From the NCBI GenBank assembly GCA_029582165.1, contig CM055884.1:12156537-12220536 (forward strand): DNA of 64,000 nt. The letters run 5' to 3'. Numbering within the stretch: position 1 is the first letter of the stretch; each line of letters opens with the position of its first letter. The translations under genes were made by a program, and so were the position numbers. The notes below the pieces were generated by a model that was given only the letters and a program-made list of their open reading frames with translations, did not search any database and was not told the DNA's origin. The stretch comes from Portulaca oleracea. Lineage: Eukaryota > Streptophyta > Magnoliopsida > Caryophyllales > Portulacaceae. Shown here piece after piece: positions 10,705-21,939 of this stretch.

Positions 10705-11487
10705 TGATGTATGATAGGATCAAAAGTGATCAAATCACATAACAAGACTAGGATCTTTAAGTGGTTCTTTAAGAATGGATGAATGAACGAATGAATGAAT
10801 GAATGGAACGTAAGTTTCTTGGATGTTTGGGATGAGATTCGAATGATATTGTGATTGAAACAATGTAGATGTAAAAACAAAGATCAAACAAAACAAGAAT
10901 GAAACTCACTAATGATGGAACGAATGATAATGGCTTTGGATTCTTCAATGGAGATATAGGCACACCACTCCAATGGTTCCTCTAATTCTACCTTTCACCA
11001 TCTAAGGATGTCAACCCTACAATAGAAGTAGAGATGACGTATTCCTCCCTCAAGAGAACTACAATTCTAGTTTTGAAACTAGAGAGAAAAACAACATATG
11101 TGTTTTGATTTGTATTTGATTGATATTGAATATGAAGTGATTACAAGGGCCTCCAAAGGGGTCTATTTATAGTAATAGAGGACCCCCTTGGCGTGCCATA
11201 TATCAAGAATACAAGGGTTTCTAGCTTACATCATCTATTACAAGTATGACATCATAATAGACTAAAAAGTACATAGCTAGAAAGAAACATTGATAACTTG
11301 CTCGTTTCTTCTCCAAACTTCAAGATTCAAAAACCATTGGAAAGCTCTTTTGATGTAGAACATTCTGCTCTAGTCTTTCACAATAGCTTTATGGTTCTTG
11401 AGATATGGAGCAAAGTATCCGATTGCACTTGATGAAGTCATCCATATGTGAGAGTGATGTGAGTGAATGAAGCTCCTTTTCAATATA
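10705..11487 (-). repeat. Gypsy 3' LTR, truncated
   Basis: Homologous to the 5' LTR but lacking its first ~50 bases on the minus strand. Homology stops at 11487, where integrase coding sequence begins directly. Confidence 0.87.
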
Positions 11488-12535
11488 GGTTGGAGAGGAT
11501 TCCTTCCATAAACCACTTGGAATGGTGATAAACCCGTGGCTTTACTTGGACTTCTATTGAAGGCAAATTCAGCATGACATAGAAGAGTATCCCACCCTTT
11601 CTTGTCTTTACTAACCAATGCTCGAAGTAAAGCTCCCAAAGTACGATTTGTAACTTCTGTTTGTCCATCCATTTGTGGATGACATGCGGTGCTAAACTTC
11701 AATTTTGTACCAAGCTTCTTCCACAACGTTAGCCAAAAATGACTAAGGAACTTTGAATCTCTATCACTCACCATGGTTTTTGGAATACCATGTAACTTCA
11801 CTACTTCTTCAAAGTATAGATTTGCAACTTTAGTAGCATCATAGGTTGTATGGCATGGAATAAAGTATGCCATCTTTGAAAACCTATCAACGACAACCAT
11901 GATTGAATCATTGCCTCTTTGAGTTCTTGGTAGACCCACAATGAAGTCTAAACTCACATCTTCCCATGGACTATGTGGAATAGGCAAAGGAGTGTACAAG
12001 CCTTGTGGTAAGGCATGAGCTTTTGAGATATTGCAAGTATTACACCTCTTGATCATATGCTCAACATCTTTGATCATGCTAGGCCAAAAGTAATGCTCTT
12101 TCATCATCAAATAAGTTTTCTCAATGCCAAAATGACCCGCCAATGATCCTCCATGGACTTCCATAATCAACAATTCACGAATGCTACTCTTTGGAATACA
12201 TAGTTGATTTCCTTTGAAAAGAAATCCATGCTCAATATGAAAGAGTTGGTAGGGATGCTTCTTACAAAGCTCAAAAACCTCCTTGAAATCTTCATCATTC
12301 TCATATAACCCTTTAATATGTTCAAAACCAAGGACTCTTGAATCAAGAATATGAGTGATAAGTACCTTCTTGATAAAGCATCCGCTCCTTTGTTAAGATG
12401 TCCCGCCTTATGCTTTATCATGAAATGAAATGCTTGCATGTACTCAACCCATTTGGCATGTCTTGGCTTAAGCTTATGTTGTCCTTGAATGAACTTTAAA
12501 AGCTTCATGATCACTATGTAGAATGAATTCACCAC
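11370..12535 (-). pseudogene. Gypsy RNase H end and integrase, fused to 3' LTR
   Basis: Frame 12535-12167 carries the RNase H tail (HKAGHLNKGADALSRR). Frame 12173-11370 carries the integrase: the zinc-binding HHCC region (HGGSLAGHFG ... CNTCNISK) and the DDE core (D in EDVSLDFIVGLP, D in MVSDRDSKFLSHFW, E in DGQTEVTNRTLGALLRAL). After YGRNPLQPI the frame runs into LTR sequence at 11487. The C-terminal integrase domain, and any chromodomain, are therefore gone. Integrase inserts the cDNA into the host chromosome; this copy should be inactive. Confidence 0.85.
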
Positions 12536-13634
12536 TTAGAAGATAATGACGCCAATGCTCAAGAGCTCTTATAATTGCATATAACTCTTTATCATATGTA
12601 TTATACTTCCTCTTGGCTTCATTCAACTTCTCACTAAAGAAAGCAATTGGACGGCCTTCTTGAGATAGAACGGCTCCAATTCCAACTCCACTTGCATCAA
12701 CTTCAACTTCAAAGACTTTATCAAAATAAGGTAATGCAAGAATAGGTACATGACATAATTTCTCCTTAATCAACTCGAATGCTTCATTTGCACCCTTACT
12801 CCATGAAAACTCTTTCTTTTTCAACAATTCGGTCATAGGTGCAAGAATGGAGCTAAAATTCTTTATAAATCTTCTATAAAATGATGCTAAACCATGAAAA
12901 CTTCGTACCTCATGAATAGATGTTGGTGTAGGCCACTCTTGAATAGCTTTCACCTTCTCCTTATCAACTTGTATGCCTTCCTTTGAAAGAACATATCCAA
13001 GGAACACAACCTTGGGTGAGAAAAAGTGACACTTCTCCATGTTGGCGTAGAGTTGCTCCTTCTCCAAAATGTACATGACCAACTCTAGATGCTTTACATG
13101 CTCTCTTTCACTTCTACTAGACACAAGAATATCATCAAAGTAAACTACTACACACTTGCCAATAAGAGGCTTTAATCCATGATTCATAAGACGCATGAAA
13201 GTAGATGGTGCATTAGTGAGGCCAAATGGCATAACAAGCCATTCATATAAGCCTTCTTTTGTTTTGAATGTCGTTTTCCACTCATCTCCTTCATGAATGC
13301 GAATTTGATGATACCCACTTCTCAAATCAACTTTAGAGAACATAACACTCGCATGTAATTCATCAAGTAGATCTTCAAGTCGAGGTATTGGAAAACTATA
13401 CTTGATTGTGATCTTGTTTATGGCTCAACAATCCATACACATTCGTTGAGATCCATCTTTCTTTGGTACAAGCAAAACGGGAACGACACATGGACTCATA
13501 CTTTCACGCACCAAGCCTTTGGACAAAAGATCATCTACTTGCCTTTGTACTTCTTGTGCATCCTTTGGGTTCATTCGGTAGGCCAGTTTGTTGGGGAGCA
13601 TTGAACCCGGAACTAAATCAATCTTGTGCTCAAT
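12474..13634 (-). pseudogene. Gypsy reverse transcriptase - RNase H (broken)
   Basis: The stretch 13343-12474 is open. It gives the RT palm [15 protein letters not shown], the fingers/palm block [19 protein letters not shown] and the catalytic VYFDDILV (about 13120-13145). The connection domain follows, then RNase H ([39 protein letters not shown]). The N-terminal part of RT (13344-13634) is in the same order but interrupted by stops, one of them where CGA appears to have become TGA. RNase H then shifts frame into 12535-12167. RT copies the genomic RNA into cDNA in the particle. Confidence 0.85.
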
Positions 13635-14279
13635 TTATCTTCTTGGAGGCAATCCCTTTGGCATCTCTTTTGGGAACAAATGTTTGAAACGTTCCAAAAG
13701 AGGTTGGAGACGTGAATGCTCAATTGTTGGGGACGCTTCCTCCTCTTCCAAGTTAGCTAGAATGAGATCTTTGTGCTCTTGGAATTCATAGTGCTCGGCC
13801 TTCATAAAGGTCACAATATTGGTCTCCTTCTCTTGTTGTTGTTGTTGTTGTGGACGAATGATAGAAGATGGTGCTAAAGGAGCCAATGTGATCTTCTTTT
13901 TGTTGAGTAAAAATGTGTAGGTGTTTGATCTCCTATCATGAGTAACATGCCTATCAAATAACCAAGGTCTTCCAAGCAATATATGACAAGCATCCATTGG
14001 AATTACATCACACCAAATACAATCTTTATAGTTTTTACCAATGGAAAGACTTACAAGCACACGGTGAACCACACGAATACCCTTCCCTTGACTTAGCCAT
14101 TGAATTGTATAAGGGGATGGATGTGGACTAACCTCCAATTGTAGCTTATTCACCATGGTTGTTGAAGCGGCATTAGTGCAACTTCCTCCATCAATGATTA
14201 GAGAACAAACTTTGCCTAGTACACCTTGAATGGAATATGTTGTCCCTTTGTTCTTGCTCGTTTGGTACACAAGCAACAC
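13635..14279 (-). CDS. Gypsy retroviral-type aspartic protease region
   Basis: 214 residues. The catalytic motif is IDGGSCTNAAS near the N-terminus (about 14180-14200), a common plant gypsy form with D-G-G in place of D-S/T-G. It is followed by the second conserved block CHILLGRPWLFDRHVTHD. The frame ends in a stop just before the RT N-terminal region (KGLPPRR, stop), where family members read through. The protease matures the polyprotein. It lies between gag and RT, as in other Ty3/gypsy elements. Confidence 0.82.
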   Translation of the reverse strand: MLLVYQTSKNKGTTYSIQGVLGKVCSLIIDGGSCTNAASTTMVNKLQLEVSPHPSPYTIQWLSQGKGIRVVHRVLVSLSIGKNYKDCIWCDVIPMDACHILLGRPWLFDRHVTHDRRSNTYTFLLNKKKITLAPLAPSSIIRPQQQQQQEKETNIVTFMKAEHYEFQEHKDLILANLEEEEASPTIEHSRLQPLLERFKHLFPKEMPKGLPPRR

Positions 14280-15411
14280 TTAGAGCCCTTCTTACTACCA
14301 ACATTTCTCCTTCATCCGCTTCTTCTACACTTTCTACCTCATTTACGCCAAGAGTCTCATTAACCTCCTCTTCATGTTCACTTTCATTATACTCCGGCTC
14401 AACATATAAAGCACTTTGATATTCAAGCAAAGATACTACTCTTTTGTTAGGACACTCCGAGGCATAGTGACCTAATCCTTGGCAACGAAAACATCTCCTT
14501 GGGGCTAATGATTTGGGTTCTTGAACATAGGGTTTAGGGATGGATGGGGGCTGATTTTGTGGTGCTTTGTTGTAGGGTTGTTTTGTGGGAAATGAAGGTT
14601 TTTGTTGTGGAGTGTATGGACGTGTAGGTTGGGATGGTTTGTAAGATGTTTGGTACTTTGTCATGGTCTCTTTTCCTCTTTCTTTTCTTTGCCTTTCTAC
14701 TTTTAAGGCCAAAGAACTCACTTCATCCAAAGATTGGTAAGAATGTAACTCAACAATATTACGAATCCAATCATTAAGACCAAACAAGTAACGTACCAAA
14801 GTTTGAGGTTCATTCTCTTGGAGATCACAACGCCAAAGTAGGTGCTCAAACTCTTTGGTGAACTCCTCCACACTTCTACTTCCTTGAACCAAACGTTGCA
14901 ATTTGTAGTAGTTATCTTGGAGATAACTTGGTGGTAGAAACTTTCCTTGCAACTTGCTTTTCATCTTACTCCATGTCTTAATCTTGTCCTTGCCCTTAGC
15001 TTGCCTCTTCTTTTGTAAGTTTGTCCACCAAATAGACGCATGTTTGCGCAAGTTTAGGGCCACATACTTCACTTTCTTTTCATCATGAACTTCTTTAAGA
15101 TCAAAGACACGTTCAATAGTTTGCATCCAATCTAGAAAGTTTTCAGGATCAAGATTACCATCAAACTCTGGAATCTCCACTTTGAAATCAAATCGTTCTT
15201 CCCTTCTTGGATGTCCACTTCTTTCACTTTGTGCGTCCTCCTCATCACCTTGGGGTTTCCCAACATAAGAATCATCACGCATCTCTCTATGTTGAAAATG
15301 CATATACTTCTTTAATTGGTCGGTGAGGTACACAATCTTTTGCTTCATCAATTCTACATCATCTTGGGAATTTGTAGATGGATCCATTGGAGTACTTCCA
15401 CTAGCCATCAA
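14191..15411 (-). CDS. gag: Gypsy Gag polyprotein
   Basis: 406 codons open from an ATG at 15411. Residues about 85-220 form a Retrotrans_gag-type domain (FDGNLDPENFLDWMQTIERVF, then a conserved WWTNLQ and a FTKEFEHLLWRCDL stretch). A Q/P-rich linker and a CCHC zinc knuckle CFRCQGLGHYASEC follow. Gag forms the particle and packages the RNA. The end of the frame overlaps the start of the protease frame (14279), so a frameshift separates gag from pol in this copy. Length fits plant gypsy Gag. Confidence 0.9.
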   Translation of the reverse strand: MMASGSTPMDPSTNSQDDVELMKQKIVYLTDQLKKYMHFQHREMRDDSYVGKPQGDEEDAQSERSGHPRREERFDFKVEIPEFDGNLDPENFLDWMQTIERVFDLKEVHDEKKVKYVALNLRKHASIWWTNLQKKRQAKGKDKIKTWSKMKSKLQGKFLPPSYLQDNYYKLQRLVQGSRSVEEFTKEFEHLLWRCDLQENEPQTLVRYLFGLNDWIRNIVELHSYQSLDEVSSLALKVERQRKERGKETMTKYQTSYKPSQPTRPYTPQQKPSFPTKQPYNKAPQNQPPSIPKPYVQEPKSLAPRRCFRCQGLGHYASECPNKRVVSLLEYQSALYVEPEYNESEHEEEVNETLGVNEVESVEEADEGEMLVVRRALSVACVPNEQEQRDNIFHSRCTRQSLFSNH

Positions 15412-15624
15412 TCTTGATACAAAAAGATCAAAAGAAACTCACGGTTTTGGGGCTAGGGTGTAGGGACGAGAGATGGAATGTGTTTAGGCTAGATTGTGTT
15501 TGGGTTTAGGGGTTCTTTGTGGAGTTTTGTGGGGGACGTGAAATGGGAATGCTGGGGGATGGATTTGTGATATATGGAAAGATTGTAAAAGATGGTAACA
15601 AGAACCACAAGAATCAATCTCCTA

Positions 15625-15637
15625 GGCTCTGATACCA
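15625..15637 (-). promoter_or_regulatory. Primer binding site (initiator tRNA-Met)
   Basis: The minus strand reads TGGTATCAGAGCC four bases after the LTR end, the standard complement of the 3' end of plant initiator tRNA-Met. It primes minus-strand cDNA synthesis. Confidence 0.9.
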
Positions 15638-15641
15638 ATTT

Positions 15642-16477
15642 TGATGTATGATAGGATCAAAAGTGATCAAATCACACAACAAGACTAGGATCTTTAAGTG
15701 GTTCTTTAAGAATGGATGAATGAACGAATGAATGAATGAATGGAACGTAAGTTTCTTGGATGTCTGGGCTGAGATTCGAATGATATTGTGATTGAAACAA
15801 TGTAGATGCAAAACAAAGATCAAACGAAACAAGAATGAAACTCACTAATGATGGAACGAATGATAATGGCTTTGGATTCTTCAATGGAGATATAGGCACA
15901 CCACTCCAATGGTTCCTCCAATTCTACCTTTCACCATCTAAGGATGCCAACCTTAGAATAGAAGTAGAGATGACGTATTCCTCCCTCATGAGAACTACAA
16001 TTCTAGTTTTGAAACTAGAGAGAAAAACAACATATGTGTTTTGATTTGTATTTGATTGATATTGAATATGAAGTGATTACAAGGGCCTCCCAAGGGGTCT
16101 ATTTATAGTAATAGAGGACCCCCCTTGGCGTGCCATATATCAAGAATACAAGGGTTTCTAGCTTACATCATCTATTACAAGTATGATATCATAATAGACT
16201 AAAAAGTACATAGCTAGAAAGAAACATTGATAACTTGCTCGTTTCTTCTCCAAGCTTCAAGATTCAAAAACCATTGGAAAGCTCTTTTGATGTAGAACAT
16301 TCTGCTCTAGGGTGTCTTTCATAATAACTTTATGGTTCTTGAGATATAGAGCAAAGTATCCGATTGCACTTGATGAAGTCATCCATATGTGAGAGTGATG
16401 TGAGTGAATGAATCTCCTTTTCAATATAAGCTTCTATTTGGTTCCCATGATGTGTATTTGGGACCAAATATACATCA
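15642..16477 (-). repeat. Gypsy 5' LTR
   Basis: 836 bp. On the minus strand it runs TGATGTATATTTGGTCCC ... CATACATCA. It is closely similar to 10705-11487, with few substitutions, suggesting a fairly recent insertion. Confidence 0.88.
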
Positions 16478-19416
16478 CCAGAACACCCCCTTCCTTCTCT
16501 GCCCTGGTTGTCCTGCCCAGCCCCACACCATTACTCGACGGCGCTCCCTGCCACCAGTGCGACCTCCCCAACCACCAGTCGCGCCGCCGCGAGGACCGGT
16601 GCTGCTCCAACGCCCCTCCGCCGACCCACCGACGCCCGTTCTTCCACCCTCCCTCTTTAGTATCACTGTCTCTCTCTCTCTCTTTCTCTCTTTCTTCTTC
16701 ATGTGATGATGTTTTAATGGTGCTTTGTGTGTATGTTTTGTTACGTATGCATGGTTTTCCAAGGGCTATATGTGAGGTTTAAGGGCAGTAGGCACGGGGG
16801 TCTTTGTGTTTAGTTGGGTTAGGGTTCGGTTACTTGGGTGACTAATGTGTGTGTGTTTGTGTTTACGTATGCATGGGTGTGGGTTGGGTCAAGGGTTCGA
16901 AGGTTGTGGGGGTAGGTTAGAAAGTGTGGGTGTGTGTAGTGGTGAAGGATGCGGTGAAATGGTGGGTGTGATATTAGGGTCGTATGAGTTTGGGTTGTGT
17001 TAGAACATTATTAGAGTTTGATATGTGTAAATGATGTTTAATGTACTTAATGTCTTGATATTTCATGTTATTACTACTAATAAGTTCATATTATAAGTGA
17101 ATATTAATTTTCGTAATTTTATTATTACGTTTCGTAATTTTATTATTAAGTTCGTAAGTTATTAAGTTTCATATTATTATTAAGTTTCGTATTATTATTA
17201 TTATTAAGTTTTCACAAGTTATTAAGTTTTCGTAATATTATTATTAAGTCTGAGTGTTAATATTATGAAGTTTTTCGTAAGTTATTATTAAGTTTCGATT
17301 TATTATTTTTATGTTATTATTAGAGTTTCACATTATTATTATTCTTGAGTTCTAAGTTATTATTAAAGTTCATACTATTATTATTATCGAGTTCCAAGTA
17401 TTATTAAGTCTTCGTATTATTATTTCATTATTATCAAATTTTCATGACTTTATTAGGTTTCCATATTATTATAAAGTTTCATGATCTTTTCTTATTTTAA
17501 AAGTTTCATGTTATTATAACGTTCATATCATTAGTTCGTGTTACTATTTTAAGGTGCATGTTATTATTATTATTTTCATAATATTATCGTAAAGTTTCAT
17601 GTTATTAGTTTCATGAGTTTATTTTAAAGTCTCATATTCTTATTATAAAGTTCATGTTGTTACTTACATGTTATTATGTTAGTATTTTAGAGTTCATATT
17701 ATTATTTTAAAATTCATGTTATTAATATTATTAAAGTTCATATTTCTTAGTATTGAAGTTTCATATATTTTAGTATCAAAGTTTCATATTTTAGTTTATA
17801 AAAGTATCATGTTATTATCTTAAAAGTTTCATGATTATTAGTTTTATAAGGTTCATGTTAGTAATGTTAAAAGTTCTCCTTATTAGTTTAAGTTCAATTC
17901 ATGTTAATAGGTTAGATTGAATAAGTCTTGACCCTAGGAACATGTTAGGAACCCTAAAGTATGGTTTTGAATAATTTTATGTGATTATGTGTCCTAGCAT
18001 GTTCTTTAAATGTAATGGCGTACTTGTAATTTTTGTGAATAGTACTATGCAAGTTTACATGTTAGGAGTCATACTAGTTTAGTTTTTATTCGAATTATCG
18101 TTGACATGATTTTATGTAAGTATGTATTTCTATGGTACGTTGGAGCATATTATACTTGATTTCTATGAACTAACTAGGTCGTGATATCGTTACTTAATGC
18201 GCTCTTTGAATTACTAACTCTTTGGGAAAGGTTACGATAAGTTGGGAAGTGATTAGCTTTTAGTGAGAAAAATATTAATTTTAGGTCGTTTTTTAATCTA
18301 GGACCGAGCGAGATCGTGCGTTAGTAGCTCCTGTGACTGTATGACGTAAAGCAAATCGATTTCAGGTAATGTCTATGCCCTAATCCCTATTGAATGCTCT
18401 TTACTTGTTTTAATGGTTTTTACTGTATTTTGGAATTTACATTCCAAAGGGGATTTTATCTGAAACTTGACTGTCTATTTTGTTAAGAAGGTTATGTTCT
18501 TTGATTGCAAAGTACGGACAATCCTTTGGTTTTTGTGTTGAAAGTGTGTTGGTTTGGAAGGGATGGTTTTGGAAATGTTGGATTTGGAAATGTTGGTTGA
18601 TACTGGAATGATCTGAGATCATATAAACCTGATTAACTAAAGGCTATGAGTAAAATGCAGGTTCGGGCACTCTCCCCAAGGCCAGGTCGAATACCTGTAA
18701 GGGAGGCTATCAAGAGAACATGTTACGCCTGGTAGTTTGGAATAAATGTTGCGATGGCCATCCGGGATGTGGTTGTGATTAGTTATGATGATGAGAAAAG
18801 ATGTTTGCGATGGCCATCCGTGAGATTGATTGAGATTGGATTGATGATGAGAAAAGAATGATGAAAAGTACTGTGAATGTTTTTGGCGAGTCTATTGACT
18901 CCGAAGGGCAATACGGAAGCCCCGCCCGCTTTAAAATATGGAAATGGTAAGGTTGTTTGGTGAAAGTGTTTAGAAATGTTTGAACTGTTACCTCTTCCCT
19001 TAAAATGCATTGAAATGAATTGTATAATGTTTTGACTGTTAGGGGTAGACATTATTGAGGTTTCCCCCCTATGTGTTTAAATGTTTTGTTTTCAGGTGCA
19101 GAGTTATCTGATGGGAACGGGTCTAGATGTGAGGATGTTGAAGTTAGAAGTTTTATGAATCAAGCTTAGTTTATGTTTGGATTTGAAGTTAATAAATGTT
19201 TAGTTTATGTTGTCTTTAGAATTTGAAAGTTTTCTTGTGGTCGTTAAATTGAAGTAAATAGTGATTAGTTAATAGTTTTTCCTTTCTTGCCTTGTATTCT
19301 TCCGGGGATGCGGCAGTAACGTCCAATTAAAAAAATTACAAAAAAGAGACTTCCGCTGTTACCGTTAGTCAGTGTTTGACTTTCTCATAATTGAATTTCC
19401 AGGGCGCTACAACTGC

Positions 19417-19655
19417 ATTTGCTCTTATTGATGATAATTAATAACTGTGTAACTCATTTTTCTTTCACTATTTCATTAATTAATTTTCAATTTAAAATGT
19501 AACCTATGTTAATATTAATATATATATATATATAATTAATATTTTAATTTGTGATTTTAATAGTATGTACATATATGTGTGTACTATTATTATTTTTGCA
19601 TGGAAGACGTAAAAGCAACATAAATAATTAGGATATAAAACATAATTTCCATTTA
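19417..19655. other. Spacer
   Basis: AT-rich, nothing recognised. Confidence 0.4.
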
Positions 19656-19918
19656 GGCCCTGTTCGGCAATAATAGCGTATTTAGTAGCGGATAGCTATT
19701 TAGGTAACGGATAGCTGTTGGAGGAGCTGATAGCTGTTAGAGGGTAGCTGATAGCTTATAGCTGTTTAAGTATTTATTTATAAGGAACGTGTTCGGTAAA
19801 GTTAGCTGTTGAATTAGCTAATGAACATAAAATGACCAAAATGAACATGATTATATTATTATTATTGATTATTATTATTTGAATAATAATAATAATAATA
19901 ATAACAATAATAACAATA

Positions 19919-19954
<36 letters not shown>

Positions 19955-21002
19955 ATTATTATTATTAGTTCTAAGATACTCAGTCACTCACCATATCCCA
20001 CCGATTGTTCAAGCTCAGTAGACCATCAGTGACCTTCAATTTCACACCCAATTCTTGCAATAAACCCCGCATAATGAAATTCATCACCATCTTCCACTTA
20101 TTCTTTGTGAAATCTGAATAAAGATATTAAGCTACTTTTACTATTGTAAAAGGTTGCTTCATTCTTGTTCAATAATTTAGAAAAAGAGGATTGTTCCGAG
20201 TGTTCAATGGTTCAGAGAAAGGTGAGTTGTTCTATCTTGTTAAGTGCTTCATAACTAGAAACGAAAATGATAAACATCTTGACGCAAGATGATCATTAAC
20301 CATATTGAATTTTATGTAAAACACTCAAAATTTTAAATGTAAGTATATTTAAACCATTATTAAGGTAAGTTCCATTACTTTAAGGGTTATTATGACTTAA
20401 AAACTATATAAAAATATATATTTATTTATATTTTGTCATGAATATAAAAATATGCACAAAATGTGTATTTTCTACTATGATTGATAAAATTAAGCTATCA
20501 TTAATATTTTTTGACCTAGCAAATAAATATTATACTCTTATATTTAATAAATATATATAATTACTTGAGAAAATATTATTAAAAATTATGAAAATGTGAA
20601 TTATGCACAATTCAAGATGGTTCTTAACCATTTTGAGTCAATATGTGTATCATTGTCCACCTAGAAATTAGGGTTTATGGAGGAATATAAGGAATAAAGC
20701 AACGGTAAAGCTAGAGGGATGATGAAACCAGAGTGACACACTGACACTGTATTTTATAGTAACGACAGTAGCAGTAATATGTAATAAAACTTGAGGGCAT
20801 TTTCAAAACAAAAACCTCAAATGCTACTTCACATTTCCAGACGTTAACATGCTTAACGTTTGCAAATTCTCATAAACACTGGCTAAGATGTTATTCGCTA
20901 ATTTAAAACGCTGGTTTACCGAACACTTAAAATTCATAAAATACAACTTTGACTCAGTCAAAACGCTAAACGCAATTCTAAACGCTAACGCCGAACAGGA
21001 CA
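19656..21002. mobile_element. PIF/Harbinger-type non-autonomous element
   Basis: The left end GGCCCTGTTCGGC...TAGCGTATTTAG and the inverted right end CTAAACGCTAACGCCGAACAGGACA pair imperfectly, and TTA lies on both sides (19653-19655, 21003-21005), the Harbinger target preference. The left subterminal region has repeated GATAGCTG motifs and an AAT microsatellite at 19846-19970. At 1.35 kb with no transposase frame, it would depend on a helper. A hAT origin is less likely because no 8-base duplication is seen. Confidence 0.65.
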
Positions 21003-21416
21003 TTAAGTGTTTAGAATGGTATTGGAGCAAGAAATGAGTCAAATATACCTTTCTACCTACACATTTTTCATTAATAGGATAAATTATTATAGCATTTAGG
21101 TTTTTCATTAATAAATTATTGTAGCATTTAGGTTTTTCATTGGAAGGAGTCAATTATACATTTTTACCTACACATTTGTTGCCTTTCATTTTTTGTTCAT
21201 TCATTTTTTTGTCAATAACTTATCTTATAAGTTTAATAGATATAAAGTGATTGTTTTCAAAAAGTATAAATGACAAATTATAAGTTTAGAAAAAATGGCC
21301 TCTTTAATGCATCCATATTCAATTTATGATTTTTAAAAAGTGTAAATCACCAATTATAATTTTTTTAAAAAATACCCTCATTAAATCTCACATTTTATGA
21401 CCTTCGGCCTTTGTAC

Positions 21417-21420
<4 letters not shown>

Positions 21421-21456
<36 letters not shown>
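21421..21456. repeat. (TA)n microsatellite
   Basis: TA run of about 34 bases. A run of about 14 C lies a little further on, at 21661-21674. Confidence 0.9.
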
Positions 21457-21458
<2 letters not shown>

Positions 21459-21939
21459 TTTTGGAAGTAAAGAAGAGTTACTTTGGGGTGCCTTCCACTC
21501 CTTAATTTATGAGGGAATGTGGGAGTGACGGACGGATGGTAAAAATAGTTTTTTTTTTTGGACCGCCATAATCCAAATTAATAGTAGGGATTACTTCTGT
21601 CCAATTATAAAAGTAGGGATTATTAAAATCCAATTAATATATATATATATAATCCTATCACCCCCCCCCCCCCCGGAACACAAAAAGAAAAAGAAAAAAA
21701 GAGAAGTTAGATCCACAGTGGAACAAATGGATGATCGAATATTGGGTCAATGGAGATAACTTCTTGCGGTACAGTTTGCTCTGTGGCGTTGATTGTTTTC
21801 TTTGAGTTCCCTATTCTTCGAGTTTGTTTCTATTCTATTCCTGCCATTGTCTAATGTTAAACCCTGATTGTATTCAAATGTTCCATTTTGGAGAATCGGG
21901 AACTGGGTAGAATTTGTTTTATTATGGCAATATTAAGGA

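Larger units (their letters stand above)
10705..16477 (-). mobile_element. Ty3/gypsy retrotransposon nested in the solo LTR
   Basis: Both outer ends are TGATGTAT...ATACATCA, with an exact 5-base duplication CCAGA on either side (10700-10704 and 16478-16482). Transcription runs leftward: 5' LTR 15642-16477, PBS, gag, protease, RT-RNase H, integrase, 3' LTR 10705-11487. Gene order (integrase after RNase H) places it in Ty3/gypsy. A deletion removed the integrase C-terminus, the polypurine tract and the first bases of the 3' LTR, and several frame breaks exist. This copy is therefore defective. Confidence 0.9.
10077..19411 (+). mobile_element. Long solo LTR (3.6 kb), split by a gypsy element
   Basis: The LTR starts TGCTGTAAAACCCC and ends GGGCGCTACA, and is flanked by an exact 5-base duplication ACTGC (10072-10076 and 19412-19416). 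Removing the nested element 10705-16477 plus one CCAGA leaves about 3.56 kb. The start (ACATGGAGCTTTTAGGACCG), the GCGATGGCCATCC region and the end all match the copy at 32932-36587, which is in the opposite orientation. The right half contains a long stretch of degenerate TTATTATTAAGTTTC repeats (17080-17900) and a short tandem duplication at about 18745-18850. No internal coding region is present, so recombination between two LTRs probably removed it. This is long for a plant LTR. Confidence 0.82.

Noticed and set aside
10419..10880. 153-codon minus-strand ORF
   Set aside because: It spans the border between the solo LTR and the nested gypsy LTR; Glu/His runs come from simple repeats.
11376..11487. 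Gypsy LTR ending at ...TTTCA (11383 / 16317) with tandem elements
   Set aside because: Homology between the copies continues to 11487, and the exact CCAGA duplications place the true end at 16477, so a longer LTR with one truncated copy explains everything.
16404..16782. ORFs of 100-124 codons rich in Pro, Ser and Leu
   Set aside because: They lie in GC-rich LTR leader sequence and the end of a gypsy LTR, cross the CCAGA junction and show no domain.
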